Source: Paenibacillus sp. oral taxon 786 str. D14
Lineage (GTDB): Bacteria > Bacillota > Bacilli > Paenibacillales > Paenibacillaceae
Direction: 5' to 3'
Assembly: GCF_000159955.1 (NCBI RefSeq)
Contig: NZ_GG695970.1
Location: 318,856 to 382,855, forward strand
Length of the DNA: 64,000 nt
Position numbers and translations under genes: made by a program. How positions within the stretch are numbered: position 1 is the first letter of the stretch; each line of letters starts with the position of its first letter. Below the pieces are notes generated by a model. The model saw nothing but the letters and a program-made list of their open reading frames with translations. It ran no database searches and was not told the origin of the DNA. Of this stretch, positions 1-8,840 are shown piece after piece.

Positions 1-621
1 CGTCCCCGCTGCGGACGCCCTCCAGAGGAGTTCACCGATCTTGTTGCGATCGGTACTTCAACCGGGGGCCCCAAGGCGCTCAAAGCCGTCTTGGAGAAAA
101 TCCCGGGGGACTTTCCGGCACCGATTGTCATCGTGCAGCATATGCCGCCGAACTTTACCAAGTCGCTCGCTCAGCGGCTGAACAGCTTATGCGAGCTCAA
201 CGTCGTTGAGGCGGAGCAAGGCCAGGAGCTGCAAAGTGGGACGGCATACATTGCTCCGGGAGGTTTCCATATGAACGTCGTGCCTAGTCCGGCAGGCGGT
301 TATCGCGTACATTTGACGACCGACCAGCCTTGCAACGGACATCGACCTTCGGTGGACGTCTTGTATGAATCGCTGCTCCCGCTGCAAGCGCTGAAACGTC
401 ATATCGTACTGCTAACGGGGATGGGCAGCGACGGGGCGAGAGTCATGAAGCGGCTTTATGACGCTGGCGTGACTTCCACCATTGCCGAGAGCGAAGAGAC
501 GTGCGTCGTATTCGGTATGCCGCGCTCGGCAATCGAACTGAAATGCGTCAGCCATGTATTACCGCTATACGAGATTGGCCCCAAGCTTGTACAAGAAGTA
601 GCTAAAAAAGCCAGCTTGTGA
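1..621 (+). CDS. cheB: Chemotaxis methylesterase CheB, C-terminal part (5' end outside window)
   Basis: Removes methyl groups from glutamates of membrane chemoreceptors and so resets their signalling. Only the linker end and the catalytic domain are present; the receiver domain lies upstream. The serine motif GTSTGGPKAL starts about residue 18 of the fragment, followed by the histidine motif VQHMP and the aspartate motif MGSDGA, so the Ser-His-Asp triad looks complete. The reading frame is open from base 1 to the TGA at 619-621. It heads a cheB-cheA-cheW-cheC-cheD series as in other Firmicutes. The upstream length and start cannot be judged here. Confidence 0.95.
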   Translation, partial: RPRCGRPPEEFTDLVAIGTSTGGPKALKAVLEKIPGDFPAPIVIVQHMPPNFTKSLAQRLNSLCELNVVEAEQGQELQSGTAYIAPGGFHMNVVPSPAGGYRVHLTTDQPCNGHRPSVDVLYESLLPLQALKRHIVLLTGMGSDGARVMKRLYDAGVTSTIAESEETCVVFGMPRSAIELKCVSHVLPLYEIGPKLVQEVAKKASL

Positions 622-694
622 AGAATCCTAACCCTTTTTTAGCTCACCACGAAATTGAGTTATTAACGGAATCTCTTGGAGGAGGTGCCTCACC

Positions 695-2773
695 ATGGAC
701 ATGAATCAGTATTTATCCATGTTTATCGATGAGTCGAACGATCATTTGCAATCATTAAACGAAAAAATGCTGGAGCTGGAAAACAACCCCGACGATATCA
801 GCATCGTTCAAGTCATCTTCCGATCGGCCCATACGCTGAAAGGGATGGCGGCAACGATGGGGTTCGAGGATTTGTCTTCGCTCACGCACCAGATGGAGAA
901 CGTCCTGGACCTCGTCCGGAACGAAAAGCTGAAAATGCAGGAATTTATCTTCGACACCCTGTTTAAGAGCCTGGATGCGCTGCAAATGATGGTGCAGGAC
1001 ATTACCCAAGGCGGCGAAGGGAAAGCGGACGTCAGCGATATCGTTGATGCACTGCAGTCCATCGTACGCGGGGATTTTACGGAAGGCGGAAGCTCGGCGG
1101 CAAGCAAGCCGGCAGCAGCTGGGGCCGCGGCGAACAGCACATCGGCTATCCAACTGGATCAATATCAATATTCCGTCTTGGAGCAGTCCATCACGGAAGG
1201 ACATAAGGTGTTGTACATCGAAGTGGCGATCCGGGAGGATTGCCAACTGAAAGCGGCACGCGCCTACCTCGTCTTTGATCTCCTGGAAAGATTCGGGGAA
1301 ATCGTGAAATCTTCGCCATCTGTACAGGATATCGAGCAAGAGAAATTTGACCGAAGCTTTTCCCTTTATTACATAACCCAAAAAGATTCCGCCGAGATTC
1401 AAAGTATGATCATGAATCTGTCGGAAATTGATTCGGCCCAGGTTGCGGCGCTGGATCATGAAACTTTAGCACAGCTGAATGCCGGAGCGAAGGAGGCGGC
1501 TGCGACGGCCGAAGCCGTAGCACCAGCTCCTGCTCAGGCCCCAAGCCAACCAGCTCCAGCTAAACCAGCTGCAGCGCCTGAAGCGAAAACGAACGCTCGC
1601 CCAGCTGGAGGAGCCTCCGCTCCCGCCCGTACGATTCGGGTGGATATCGAGCGCCTGGACGTGCTGATGAATCTGCTCAGCGAATTGTTGATTGACCGTG
1701 CTCGCTTGGAGCAGCTGGCTACAGAAGTCAAACGAAGCGACTTAACTGAAACGGTTGAGCATATGAGCCGTGTCGGCAGCGATTTGCAGAACATTGTGCT
1801 GAAGCTGCGGATGGTTCCAGTCGATACCGTGTTCAACCGCTTCCCGCGGATGGTTCGCGATCTAGCGAAATCGCTCGACAAGAAAATCGATCTGAACATC
1901 GTGGGTGCGGAAACGGAACTCGATCGCACAGTCATCGACGAAATCGGGGATCCCTTAGTGCATCTGCTTCGGAATGCCGTTGACCATGGGGTAGAATCCA
2001 CGGCCGAACGGATTGCCGCAGGTAAACCGGAAGCCGGGACAATTCAGCTGCGGGCTTTCCATAGCGGTAATCATGTGTTTATCGAAATCGAGGATGACGG
2101 ACACGGCATTGACCGCAATAAAGTACTGCAAAGAGCGCTCAAAAACGGCATCATCAAAGAGAGCGAAGCCGCCTCGATGACGGACGAGCAGGTGTACATG
2201 CTCTTGTTTGCTCCGGGCTTTAGTACAGCCGAGGTCATCTCCGATATTTCCGGACGCGGGGTTGGACTTGACGTCGTCAAATCCAAAATCGAATCCTTAA
2301 GCGGCGCAGTATCGGTAGAATCGAAGCTGGGCGTCGGTACGAAGTTTTCCGTACAGCTTCCGCTGACCTTGTCGATTATTTCGGCCATGCTCATTAAGGT
2401 CGGGGAAGAAAAATATGCGATTCCGCTGTCCTCCATCGTCGAAACCGGCTTAATCCGGCGCGACCAGATTCGGGAAGTGCACGGTTATACGATGGTCGCT
2501 TACCGCGATACCCATATTCCTTTCATGTCGCTCGCGAAGTTATTTGACATTCCGGGCTTCTCCGAGAATGATGAAGAGGAAACGGAAATCGTCGTGATCC
2601 GCAAAGGTGATCGGTTAGCTGCGTTAGCGATCGAGGATTTCATTGGCCAAAGCGAAATCGTGATTAAAAACCTGGGCAAATATCTGCCATCGATTCAAGG
2701 GGTTGCCGGTGCAACGATTCTGGGCGATGGTCAGGTTGCGCTCATCATCGATCCGAACGCCTTCATTAAATAA
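695..2773 (+). CDS. cheA: Chemotaxis histidine kinase CheA
   Basis: Cytoplasmic kinase that autophosphorylates in the receptor array and passes phosphate to CheY and CheB. 692 aa. The P1 domain carries the phosphorylated histidine at about residue 46 in SAHTLKG. A P2-like region is followed by an Ala/Pro-rich linker (about 255-305), then dimerisation helices. The ATPase domain shows the N box HLLRNAVDHG, G1 DDGHGID, F box LLFAPGFST and G2 GRGVGLDVV. A CheW-like regulatory domain ends the protein. ATG at 695 follows GGAGGAGGTG at a good distance. A 73-bp gap separates it from cheB. Confidence 0.97.
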   Translation: MDMNQYLSMFIDESNDHLQSLNEKMLELENNPDDISIVQVIFRSAHTLKGMAATMGFEDLSSLTHQMENVLDLVRNEKLKMQEFIFDTLFKSLDALQMMVQDITQGGEGKADVSDIVDALQSIVRGDFTEGGSSAASKPAAAGAAANSTSAIQLDQYQYSVLEQSITEGHKVLYIEVAIREDCQLKAARAYLVFDLLERFGEIVKSSPSVQDIEQEKFDRSFSLYYITQKDSAEIQSMIMNLSEIDSAQVAALDHETLAQLNAGAKEAAATAEAVAPAPAQAPSQPAPAKPAAAPEAKTNARPAGGASAPARTIRVDIERLDVLMNLLSELLIDRARLEQLATEVKRSDLTETVEHMSRVGSDLQNIVLKLRMVPVDTVFNRFPRMVRDLAKSLDKKIDLNIVGAETELDRTVIDEIGDPLVHLLRNAVDHGVESTAERIAAGKPEAGTIQLRAFHSGNHVFIEIEDDGHGIDRNKVLQRALKNGIIKESEAASMTDEQVYMLLFAPGFSTAEVISDISGRGVGLDVVKSKIESLSGAVSVESKLGVGTKFSVQLPLTLSIISAMLIKVGEEKYAIPLSSIVETGLIRRDQIREVHGYTMVAYRDTHIPFMSLAKLFDIPGFSENDEEETEIVVIRKGDRLAALAIEDFIGQSEIVIKNLGKYLPSIQGVAGATILGDGQVALIIDPNAFIK

Positions 2774-2806
2774 GGTCAGTTATACACTCTAAGGGAGGGT
2801 TTCCAC

Positions 2807-3268
2807 ATGGGAGAGGAATTAAAAGTTATCGTATTTAAGTTAGGGCATGAAGAATACGGCATCGACGTGGACAAGGTCCAAACGATCGAACGCATGATGC
2901 CCATCACGCGCGTTCCCAAAACCTATTCATTTGTGAAAGGCGTGATTAATCTGCGCGGCGTCGTCATTCCGGTGATCGATTTGCGCGGCCGCTTTGGACT
3001 GCCGGAGACCGAATACACGGATCAGACCCGGATCATTATTGTCTCGGCTAACGAAATGCAGGTAGGCTTCATCGTTGACTCTGCCAATGATGTCATCGAC
3101 CTGAATACCGATTTGATCGACTCGCCGCCGGATGTCGTTGGCGGCATCAAAGCTAAATATCTTCACGGGGTAGCCCGAATTTCCGAGGAACGGCTGCTGG
3201 TCATGCTGAATTTGTCGGAAGTGCTTAGCCGTAAGGAAATCATTCAATTAGAAAGCTTAGAGGGCTAA
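2807..3268 (+). CDS. cheW: Chemotaxis coupling protein CheW
   Basis: 153-aa SH3-like scaffold that links CheA to the chemoreceptors. It is a single CheW domain: the start EELKVIVFKLGHEEYGIDV and the central VKGVINLRGVVIPVIDLR are typical of the family. ATG 2807 is preceded by AAGGGAGGG. It lies 33 bp after cheA and 4 bp before cheC, so it is co-translated in the operon. Confidence 0.96.
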   Translation: MGEELKVIVFKLGHEEYGIDVDKVQTIERMMPITRVPKTYSFVKGVINLRGVVIPVIDLRGRFGLPETEYTDQTRIIIVSANEMQVGFIVDSANDVIDLNTDLIDSPPDVVGGIKAKYLHGVARISEERLLVMLNLSEVLSRKEIIQLESLEG

Positions 3269-3272
3269 CGCC

Positions 3273-3902
3273 GTGGATTTGTTCAGAGGGTTCGAAGACT
3301 TCAAAATAGACATTTTGAAGGAGGTCGGCAATATCGGCGCGGGAAATGCCGCTACGGCGTTGTCCAAGCTGCTGGACAAGCCGATCGATATGGCCGTTCC
3401 TATGGTCCAGATGCTCCCGTTTGAAGCGATTGCGGATCGTGTCGGCGGCGCGGAAAACTTGGTGCTGGCCGTATTCTTCCGTGTGGAAGGGGATGCGCCG
3501 GGCAATCTGTTTTTCATCCTAAGCCCGGAAGCCGCGAAGAAGCTGCTGACTCGTTTGGCCGGTATCACGGTGGATGATGGTGGAACCTTCTCTGAGATGG
3601 GGTGGTCGGCGTTATCGGAAATCGGAAATATTTTGGCCGGTTCGTATTTGTCATCGTTGGCCGATTTCACCTCCCTGCAAATGTCGCCTACTGTACCTGC
3701 TTTAGCTCTGGACATGGCGGGTGCGATCTTGAGTTACGGACTCCTGCAGTTTGGCGAAATGGGGGATTCCGCCCTACTGATCGATACGAAATTTATTGAA
3801 GGCCAAGATGAGGTGGAAGGTCAGTTCTTCCTCATTCCGGATCCGGATTCATTCGCCAAAATCTTTGCAGCGCTTGGAGTACCGATTGATCATGATCGAT
3901 GA
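3273..3902 (+). CDS. cheC: CheY-P phosphatase CheC
   Basis: Hydrolyses CheY-phosphate and partners CheD in Firmicute adaptation. 209 aa. It holds both pseudo-repeated active-site helices with the E-x-x-N signature: KEVGNIGAGNA near residue 15 and SEIGNILAGSYL near residue 115, the two-site arrangement of CheC (CheX has one). The GTG start at 3273 lies 4 bp after the cheW stop. Its 3' end overlaps the start of cheD by 11 bp. Confidence 0.94.
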   Translation: MDLFRGFEDFKIDILKEVGNIGAGNAATALSKLLDKPIDMAVPMVQMLPFEAIADRVGGAENLVLAVFFRVEGDAPGNLFFILSPEAAKKLLTRLAGITVDDGGTFSEMGWSALSEIGNILAGSYLSSLADFTSLQMSPTVPALALDMAGAILSYGLLQFGEMGDSALLIDTKFIEGQDEVEGQFFLIPDPDSFAKIFAALGVPIDHDR

Positions 3903-4389
3903 GCAGTATGTCGTCAAGGTAGGCATGGCCGAGTTGAATGTCATTACTCAGCAGGGATTGATACGGACAACGGGCCTAGGCTCCTGTGTAGGATTGACCT
4001 TATACGACCTGCAGCTTAAAATTGCCGGTCTTGCGCACGTGATGTTGCCTTCCTCGGACATTGCCCGGGAAGGGGCGCTGAATATCGCCAAGTATGCTGA
4101 TACAGCCATTCCGGCCCTCTACCGGAAGCTGCTGGACCTTGGAGCAGCGCCAAGCCGCCTAGTTGCTAAGATGGCCGGCGGTTCACAAATGTTTACCTTT
4201 GCCGGCAGCAACGACACGATGCGGATTGGTCCACGTAATGTGGAGTCTTGCAAGCAACAGCTGTCTGAACTCGGCATCCCATTGCTCGCGGAGGATACGG
4301 GCGGCAATTACGGCCGAACGATCGAACTGGACAGCATGACGGGGATCTTATATGTGCGAAGTGTACAAATGGGGATAAAGGAATTGTAG
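3892..4389 (+). CDS. cheD: Chemoreceptor glutamine deamidase CheD
   Basis: Deamidates specific glutamines of chemoreceptors and binds CheC. 165 aa. The catalytic cysteine lies in TGLGSCVGLTLYD and the histidine in LAHVMLP, as in the CheD family. The reading frame is open further upstream (to 3796), but ATG 3892 gives the family-typical N-terminus MIDEQYVVKVGMAE and overlaps the cheC stop by 11 bp, which suggests translational coupling. Confidence 0.94.
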   Translation: MIDEQYVVKVGMAELNVITQQGLIRTTGLGSCVGLTLYDLQLKIAGLAHVMLPSSDIAREGALNIAKYADTAIPALYRKLLDLGAAPSRLVAKMAGGSQMFTFAGSNDTMRIGPRNVESCKQQLSELGIPLLAEDTGGNYGRTIELDSMTGILYVRSVQMGIKEL

Positions 4390-4391
4390 CC

Positions 4392-4814
4392 ATGCCAGGA
4401 AAATTGAGATATTACTTGATGTCGGGCTTTATCGGTTTTCTAATTACGTTTGCCGTTTCGGCAGGAAACAATTTATTCATGACCAGCTTTGTTCGAGGGC
4501 TTATTTCGTTTGCCGTTTGGTTTCTGTTGGCGTTTGCGGCCAACTGGATGTTGGGGTTCCTGAAGGAAATGCCGGGGGATTATGCTCCTGTTCCGGAAGC
4601 TGACCCTACGTCCGAGGAGGGCAAGGGCACGAATCTCGATTTGCTGACGCCAGACGAGAGCGAGCAGCTCAATGATCTGTTAAAGCCTGCTCCGGCCGCT
4701 TCGGATGCGGAGAAGCAATTTGCGCCGCTGAATCCGCCAAAATTAGTGAAGACACCTGACGGCAAAGATCCTGAAGAGCTGGTTAAGGTCGTTCGTCACC
4801 TGACAGAACAATAA
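4392..4814 (+). CDS. Small membrane protein between cheD and sigD, unknown function
   Basis: 140 aa with no family I recognise. Residues about 8-30 and 35-55 look like two membrane helices joined by a short loop (MTSFVRG). A soluble acidic Pro/Ala/Glu-rich tail follows (about 60-140). ATG 4392 lies 2 bp past the cheD stop behind AAAGGA, so it is translated with the chemotaxis genes. A role in motility or in membrane attachment of a partner is only guilt by association. Confidence 0.8.
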   Translation: MPGKLRYYLMSGFIGFLITFAVSAGNNLFMTSFVRGLISFAVWFLLAFAANWMLGFLKEMPGDYAPVPEADPTSEEGKGTNLDLLTPDESEQLNDLLKPAPAASDAEKQFAPLNPPKLVKTPDGKDPEELVKVVRHLTEQ

Positions 4815-4829
4815 GGAGGGTGAAGGCAA

Positions 4830-5618
4830 TTGAACGAGCGGAAGACATCCACTCTGAATCATGCCGACCTTTGGGAAAGATGGAAAGAGCACGGTGATTT
4901 AGAGGCCAAGAAACAACTTATCGAGAAGTATCTGCCCATTGTCGACTACGTTTCAGGACGTCTCGCTGTCGGTTTGCCCAAAAACGTATCCAAGGACGAT
5001 CTCGCCAGCAACGGTGTTATGGGATTGATCGATGCGGTCGAAAAGTTTGACTATAAACGGGGACTTCAGTTCGAAACCTATGCATCTTGGCGGGTTCGGG
5101 GGGCGATTTTGGACGGCCTGCGGCAAGGGGACTGGGTTCCCCGATCCGTGAGAGAGAAAGCCAAGAAAATCGAAGAGGGTTACCAGCATCTAGAGCAGCA
5201 ATATCTCCGCTCCGTCACAGACGCTGAGATGAGTTCCTATCTCAATGTTAGCGAGAAGGAATTTCAAAGTATGCTTCAGGAAGTTGCCGTCATGACCCTT
5301 TGTTCGCTGGAGGATCCCATCCGCGAAGAAGAATCGGAGACTCGTCTTACTTTACTCGTTGACGAAAAGGCAAAAAACCCGGATTATAAGGTTAGGGAGT
5401 TCTATCTTCGTGAATCCCTTGCAAAAGGGATTGAGAAGTTGACCGAGAAGGAACGTACAGTGGTCTCCCTACTATATTATGAGGATTTATCCTTGAGCGA
5501 GATCGCCGAGGTCATGTCTTTGTCGCCCTCGCGGATTTCGCAATTGCACTCTAAGGCGATCTTGCGCCTTCGGGGCAGCTTAGAGAAGCAGCGCGATCTA
5601 TTGCTGGCTGAAGACTGA
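4830..5618 (+). CDS. sigD: Flagellar/motility sigma factor SigD (FliA family)
   Basis: RNA polymerase sigma-28 factor that directs late flagellar, chemotaxis and autolysin genes. 262 aa. Region 2 is seen in IEKYLPIVDYVSGRLAVGLP and GLQFETYASWRVRGAILDGL. Region 4 is the helix-turn-helix YYEDLSLSEIAEVMSLSPSR. The TTG start at 4830 follows AAGGAGGG at 4812-4819. It has the same position in the motility operon as B. subtilis sigD. Confidence 0.96.
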   Translation: MNERKTSTLNHADLWERWKEHGDLEAKKQLIEKYLPIVDYVSGRLAVGLPKNVSKDDLASNGVMGLIDAVEKFDYKRGLQFETYASWRVRGAILDGLRQGDWVPRSVREKAKKIEEGYQHLEQQYLRSVTDAEMSSYLNVSEKEFQSMLQEVAVMTLCSLEDPIREEESETRLTLLVDEKAKNPDYKVREFYLRESLAKGIEKLTEKERTVVSLLYYEDLSLSEIAEVMSLSPSRISQLHSKAILRLRGSLEKQRDLLLAED

Positions 5619-5661
5619 CGGGTTATTTTATAACGAGTGAATGATGAGGGGGGACGGCTTC

Positions 5662-7071
5662 GTGGAGCTATTGGATGATTTAAAGCAGATCTTAAGCGTG
5701 ACGCTGAACGATGATAAGACGGTGGCCTATCTGCAATTTTTAAAGAAAGAAGATGATTTTTCCTGTACGCCGGATGCACTGCTTCACTTCCTGCAAAGCG
5801 AAGGCATCAAGTATGGGATTCAGGAGGATATCGTCAAGCGATTTGCAGCGAATCCCAAGGAGTACTTTTTCAGTAGAACGCCGATCGCGATGGGACAAGA
5901 GCCGGTTCATGGGGAAAACGGGTTTATCCGCTATGCCATTTCGATTGACGACGATCATCAACATCGGCCGGTTGAAACGGAAGACGGCAAAGTTGATTTG
6001 AAGGATGTCACGCGGCTTAATAATATCCGCAAAGGGCAACTAATCGCGGAGCTGGTACCTCCTGTTCCGGGCCGCAACGGAACGGCGGTAACGGGCGAAG
6101 CGATTCCTTGCCGCGAAGGTAGAGAAGCGCGGTTCAAGGTCGGCAAGAACGTCGTGTTAAACGCGGAACAGACCGCGATGTATGCAGCCATCGACGGCCT
6201 GGTGACGCGGACGGAGAAGGGGAAGCTTAATGTGTTCCCGGTTTATGAGATTAACGGGGACGTCGATTACGGTGTTGGAAATATCAATTTCGTAGGAACG
6301 GTCGTTGTCCGCGGGAATGTGCTGACAGGCTTTCGCATCAGCGCTGCCGGGGACATTCGCGTCGTTGGCGGGGTTGAAGGAGCCGAGTTGATTGCGGACG
6401 GGTCCATCGAAATTTCCGGGGGCATCATCGGATATAACAAAGGACTGGTAAAGGCGGGACATCATGTAAAAAGCTCGTTTATCCAAGACGGTAACGTCCA
6501 AGCGGGAGAAGACGTCATCGTGTCGCAGAGCATTATGCACTCCAACATTCGTGCCGGCCGCGACGTCATCTGTAACGGGGCCAAGGGCTTGATCGTCGGG
6601 GGGAACATCCAGGCCGGCGAGAAAGTGGTTGCGCGGATTATCGGCAACCCGATGTCGACAACGACCTCGATCGAAGTGGGCGCCTTGCCAGAACTGCGGA
6701 ACGAGCTGTTAGAGCTGCGGCAGCAGGTGAAGGACCAGTTGGCGAATTTGGACAAGACGGAGAAGGCGCTGACGCTGCTTGATCAGCTGGCCTCCATGGG
6801 CAAATTGCCGCCGGACAAGGTCGAGATGCGTTCGAAGCTGAATATGACCAAGAAATCGAACACGCAGGAACTGAATCTAATGAAGGAACGCATTCTGGCG
6901 ATTGAGAAGGCGCTCGAGGATACGGGGAAAGCCCGGGTTGATGTCCTTAAAATGATTTACGGCGGTTCCAAAATCGTCATTGGAAGATATACCAAGTACA
7001 TTAAGGAGCCCATTTCGCGAATGACTTTCTATTTTAGCGAAGGGGATATTTCCATGTCGCCTCTCATCTAG
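5662..7071 (+). CDS. FapA-like protein (DUF342 family)
   Basis: About 469 aa of the DUF342/FapA family: an N-terminal alpha/beta part (to about 170), a right-handed beta-helix with Gly/Val-rich repeats (about 175-335, for example VVVRGNVLTGFRISAAGDIR), a coiled coil (about 340-430) and a short beta tail. Family members are linked to flagella and surface structures; the exact role is not settled. The frame is open from an ATG at 5641, but GAGGGGG at 5645-5651 falls inside that extension and is well spaced for GTG 5662, which I prefer. It directly follows sigD. Confidence 0.85.
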   Translation: MELLDDLKQILSVTLNDDKTVAYLQFLKKEDDFSCTPDALLHFLQSEGIKYGIQEDIVKRFAANPKEYFFSRTPIAMGQEPVHGENGFIRYAISIDDDHQHRPVETEDGKVDLKDVTRLNNIRKGQLIAELVPPVPGRNGTAVTGEAIPCREGREARFKVGKNVVLNAEQTAMYAAIDGLVTRTEKGKLNVFPVYEINGDVDYGVGNINFVGTVVVRGNVLTGFRISAAGDIRVVGGVEGAELIADGSIEISGGIIGYNKGLVKAGHHVKSSFIQDGNVQAGEDVIVSQSIMHSNIRAGRDVICNGAKGLIVGGNIQAGEKVVARIIGNPMSTTTSIEVGALPELRNELLELRQQVKDQLANLDKTEKALTLLDQLASMGKLPPDKVEMRSKLNMTKKSNTQELNLMKERILAIEKALEDTGKARVDVLKMIYGGSKIVIGRYTKYIKEPISRMTFYFSEGDISMSPLI

Positions 7072-7136
7072 GACTGGCATGCCAAGGAACGATATTCGAA
7101 TTATCCATTCCCTTCGTTGAATCATGAGGTGATCCC

Positions 7137-7457
7137 ATGAATATGAAATCCGTGGAAATGCAAATCGCAGTCCCTCGGACAAGTGAGGCGGGGCGTGTTC
7201 AACATGATCAGCAGCAACGGCCTCTTCATGACCAGGGTCTGTTATCGCTTCAAGGGTTAAAGGACAGCGAGATCGAGCGCCGGCGCAGCGCTAACGTAGA
7301 TGAGAGTGCTCATAATACGACGGTAAAGCGCGAAGGGAAAGGTTCTTTCACGTCGGAGCAGGAACATGGCAACTCCCAGGACAAGCCGGACGAACAAGGA
7401 CAAGGGCATAAGGCGGAACATCCTTATAAGGGCAAACATATCGACCTGTCTTTATAG
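7137..7457 (+). CDS. Small hydrophilic protein of the motility operon, unknown function
   Basis: 106 aa, strongly hydrophilic and probably disordered, with no membrane segment. It begins with a short hydrophobic stretch (SVEMQIAVPRTSEAG) and ends in HPYKGKHIDLSL. I recall small proteins with similar ends at this locus in related Firmicutes, but cannot confirm that here. ATG 7137 follows GAGGTGATCC. It lies between the FapA-like gene and a SwrB-like gene. No enzyme motif is visible. Confidence 0.75.
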   Translation: MNMKSVEMQIAVPRTSEAGRVQHDQQQRPLHDQGLLSLQGLKDSEIERRRSANVDESAHNTTVKREGKGSFTSEQEHGNSQDKPDEQGQGHKAEHPYKGKHIDLSL

Positions 7458-7492
7458 AGGAGACCACATGAACGCAAAGGGTGAGGATTAGA

Positions 7493-8110
7493 TTGTCATT
7501 TGGAGAGCCTTGGTTTTACATCGTGTTGCTTGGGGCAGCGGCACTTGTCTATGCCCTGCTGCTGCCGGGACGCCAAGCAGCGGCACCCAAAGCGGAAATG
7601 GCCAGGGAGCTGGAGGCCACTTTGGAGCAGTATATGGCGGAAATCGAAAATGAAAACCAAGAATTAATCGATATGGTTGCGAAGATGAAGCAGGATTTAA
7701 CATCCAAACAGTTAGCCCAGCAAGAGCAGATTGCCGAGCTACGCCAACGTTTGGGGGATGCGGAAGCTTACGCAAAGCAAACGGAAGCACGGCTTGAACT
7801 TGTGGAAAATGCCATGAAGGAGAAGGCGGTTCGTGATGCATCCTCAGAGCCTGAGGAGACTCCGCAAGTCATCCAGCCTCAGCTTGAGGCTGCGGCTGCC
7901 GCAGAGTCCGACCATTTGTCTGCAGAACAAACACCATTACCGGATGGACCGGTGCCGCCGCAACAAGAGCTGGTTCGGGATCGATACCCCGAACTGTTCG
8001 AGTTGTATGACAAAGGGAAATCGATCGATATGATCGCCAAATCGACGGGCTTCCAACGGGGGGAGGTTCAGCTGATCCTGCAGCTGGCCAAGAAGGAGGA
8101 GTCCCGATGA
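7493..8110 (+). CDS. SwrB-like membrane-anchored coiled-coil protein
   Basis: About 205 aa. An N-terminal membrane helix (about residues 5-25) is followed by a long coiled coil (about 35-115), a Pro/Ala/Glu linker, and a C-terminal helix-turn-helix-like piece (YPELFELYDKGKSIDMIAKS then GEVQLILQL). This layout and the place after sigD match SwrB/YlxL, a swarming and flagellar-assembly activator in B. subtilis. The start is uncertain: GTG 7481 is in frame, but GGTGAGG at 7480-7486 sits over it and is ideally spaced for TTG 7493. Confidence 0.75.
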   Translation: MSFGEPWFYIVLLGAAALVYALLLPGRQAAAPKAEMARELEATLEQYMAEIENENQELIDMVAKMKQDLTSKQLAQQEQIAELRQRLGDAEAYAKQTEARLELVENAMKEKAVRDASSEPEETPQVIQPQLEAAAAAESDHLSAEQTPLPDGPVPPQQELVRDRYPELFELYDKGKSIDMIAKSTGFQRGEVQLILQLAKKEESR

Positions 8111-8724
8111 TGAAAAACCGCCAGTTTATGCTTGGTTTGGGATGCGGACTCATCGCCGGGGCTTTGCTTCTGCAGCTCATGCTGATTGGACAAGGCAGCA
8201 ACAATGATCTCCATTCGAAGGAACAGATCGAACGTGCTGCTGTGCTGGCCGGTTTAAAGGTCGTAGAGGCGGATCAGGAGTTGTTGACGGAAGAGGAATG
8301 GATGGAGCGTTCCGGACTAGCATCCGATTCGGCTGGGAATGAGGACGAGAACGGTGATGTAACGCCGGCCGATCCAAAGCAGCCAGATGCACCTGCGTCT
8401 CCCGAAGCTCCGGACGCACCAGAAGCAGGGGAAGGATCTACTTCTTCGGACGCCAAGGCCGGAGGAACGAACGAACCCGCTTCCCCGAACCCGCCTCAGC
8501 CAGCGACGGTGGAATACAAGATTGTTGCTGGGACAACGCTGGAAGGCGTAGCTCAAGGCCTGGAGCAAGCCGGGGTGATTGAGGATCAGGATGCGTTTCT
8601 GAAAACCGCGATCAATAAGAAAATCAACCGTAAGGTTCGCGCAGGCACCTATACTTTTCAAGTTGGCGAAAGTTATGATTCGATCATTTCAAAAATCTCC
8701 ATAAAGGCTTCCGGGAGCAAATAA
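8107..8724 (+). CDS. MltG/YceG N-domain-like membrane protein without the catalytic domain
   Basis: 205 aa: a membrane helix at about 8-28, an Asp/Glu/Pro-rich linker (about 65-135), and a C-terminal LysM-like module (VEYKIVAGTTLEGVAQGLEQ, then KVRAGTYTFQVGESYDSII) that resembles the N-terminal part of endolytic transglycosylase MltG. The MltG catalytic domain is absent, so lytic activity is not expected. It overlaps the SwrB-like stop by 4 bp (ATGA) behind AAGGAGGA and is the last gene before a strong terminator. Confidence 0.75.
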   Translation: MMKNRQFMLGLGCGLIAGALLLQLMLIGQGSNNDLHSKEQIERAAVLAGLKVVEADQELLTEEEWMERSGLASDSAGNEDENGDVTPADPKQPDAPASPEAPDAPEAGEGSTSSDAKAGGTNEPASPNPPQPATVEYKIVAGTTLEGVAQGLEQAGVIEDQDAFLKTAINKKINRKVRAGTYTFQVGESYDSIISKISIKASGSK

Positions 8725-8735
8725 AATAGATGTAT

Positions 8736-8760
8736 AAAAAGGCACCTCGGGTGCCTTTTT
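8736..8760 (+). terminator. Rho-independent terminator of the motility operon
   Basis: Perfect 11-bp stem (AAAAAGGCACC / GGTGCCTTTTT) around a TCG loop, ending in a T run. It lies 12 bp after the last gene of the che/sigD cluster. Confidence 0.9.
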
Positions 8761-8790
8761 ATGTTGCTGTCATTTTGCGTCAAACTTCGG

Positions 8791-8819
8791 TTGCATCCCT
8801 ATTTTAGTTATGGTATATT
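8791..8819 (+). promoter_or_regulatory. Sigma-A promoter for rpsB-tsf
   Basis: TTGCAT (8791-8796), 17-nt spacer, TATATT (8814-8819). It lies between the motility terminator and rpsB and gives a leader of about 115 nt. Confidence 0.75.
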
Positions 8820-8840
8820 AATTACGGTGTTATAACGCAC

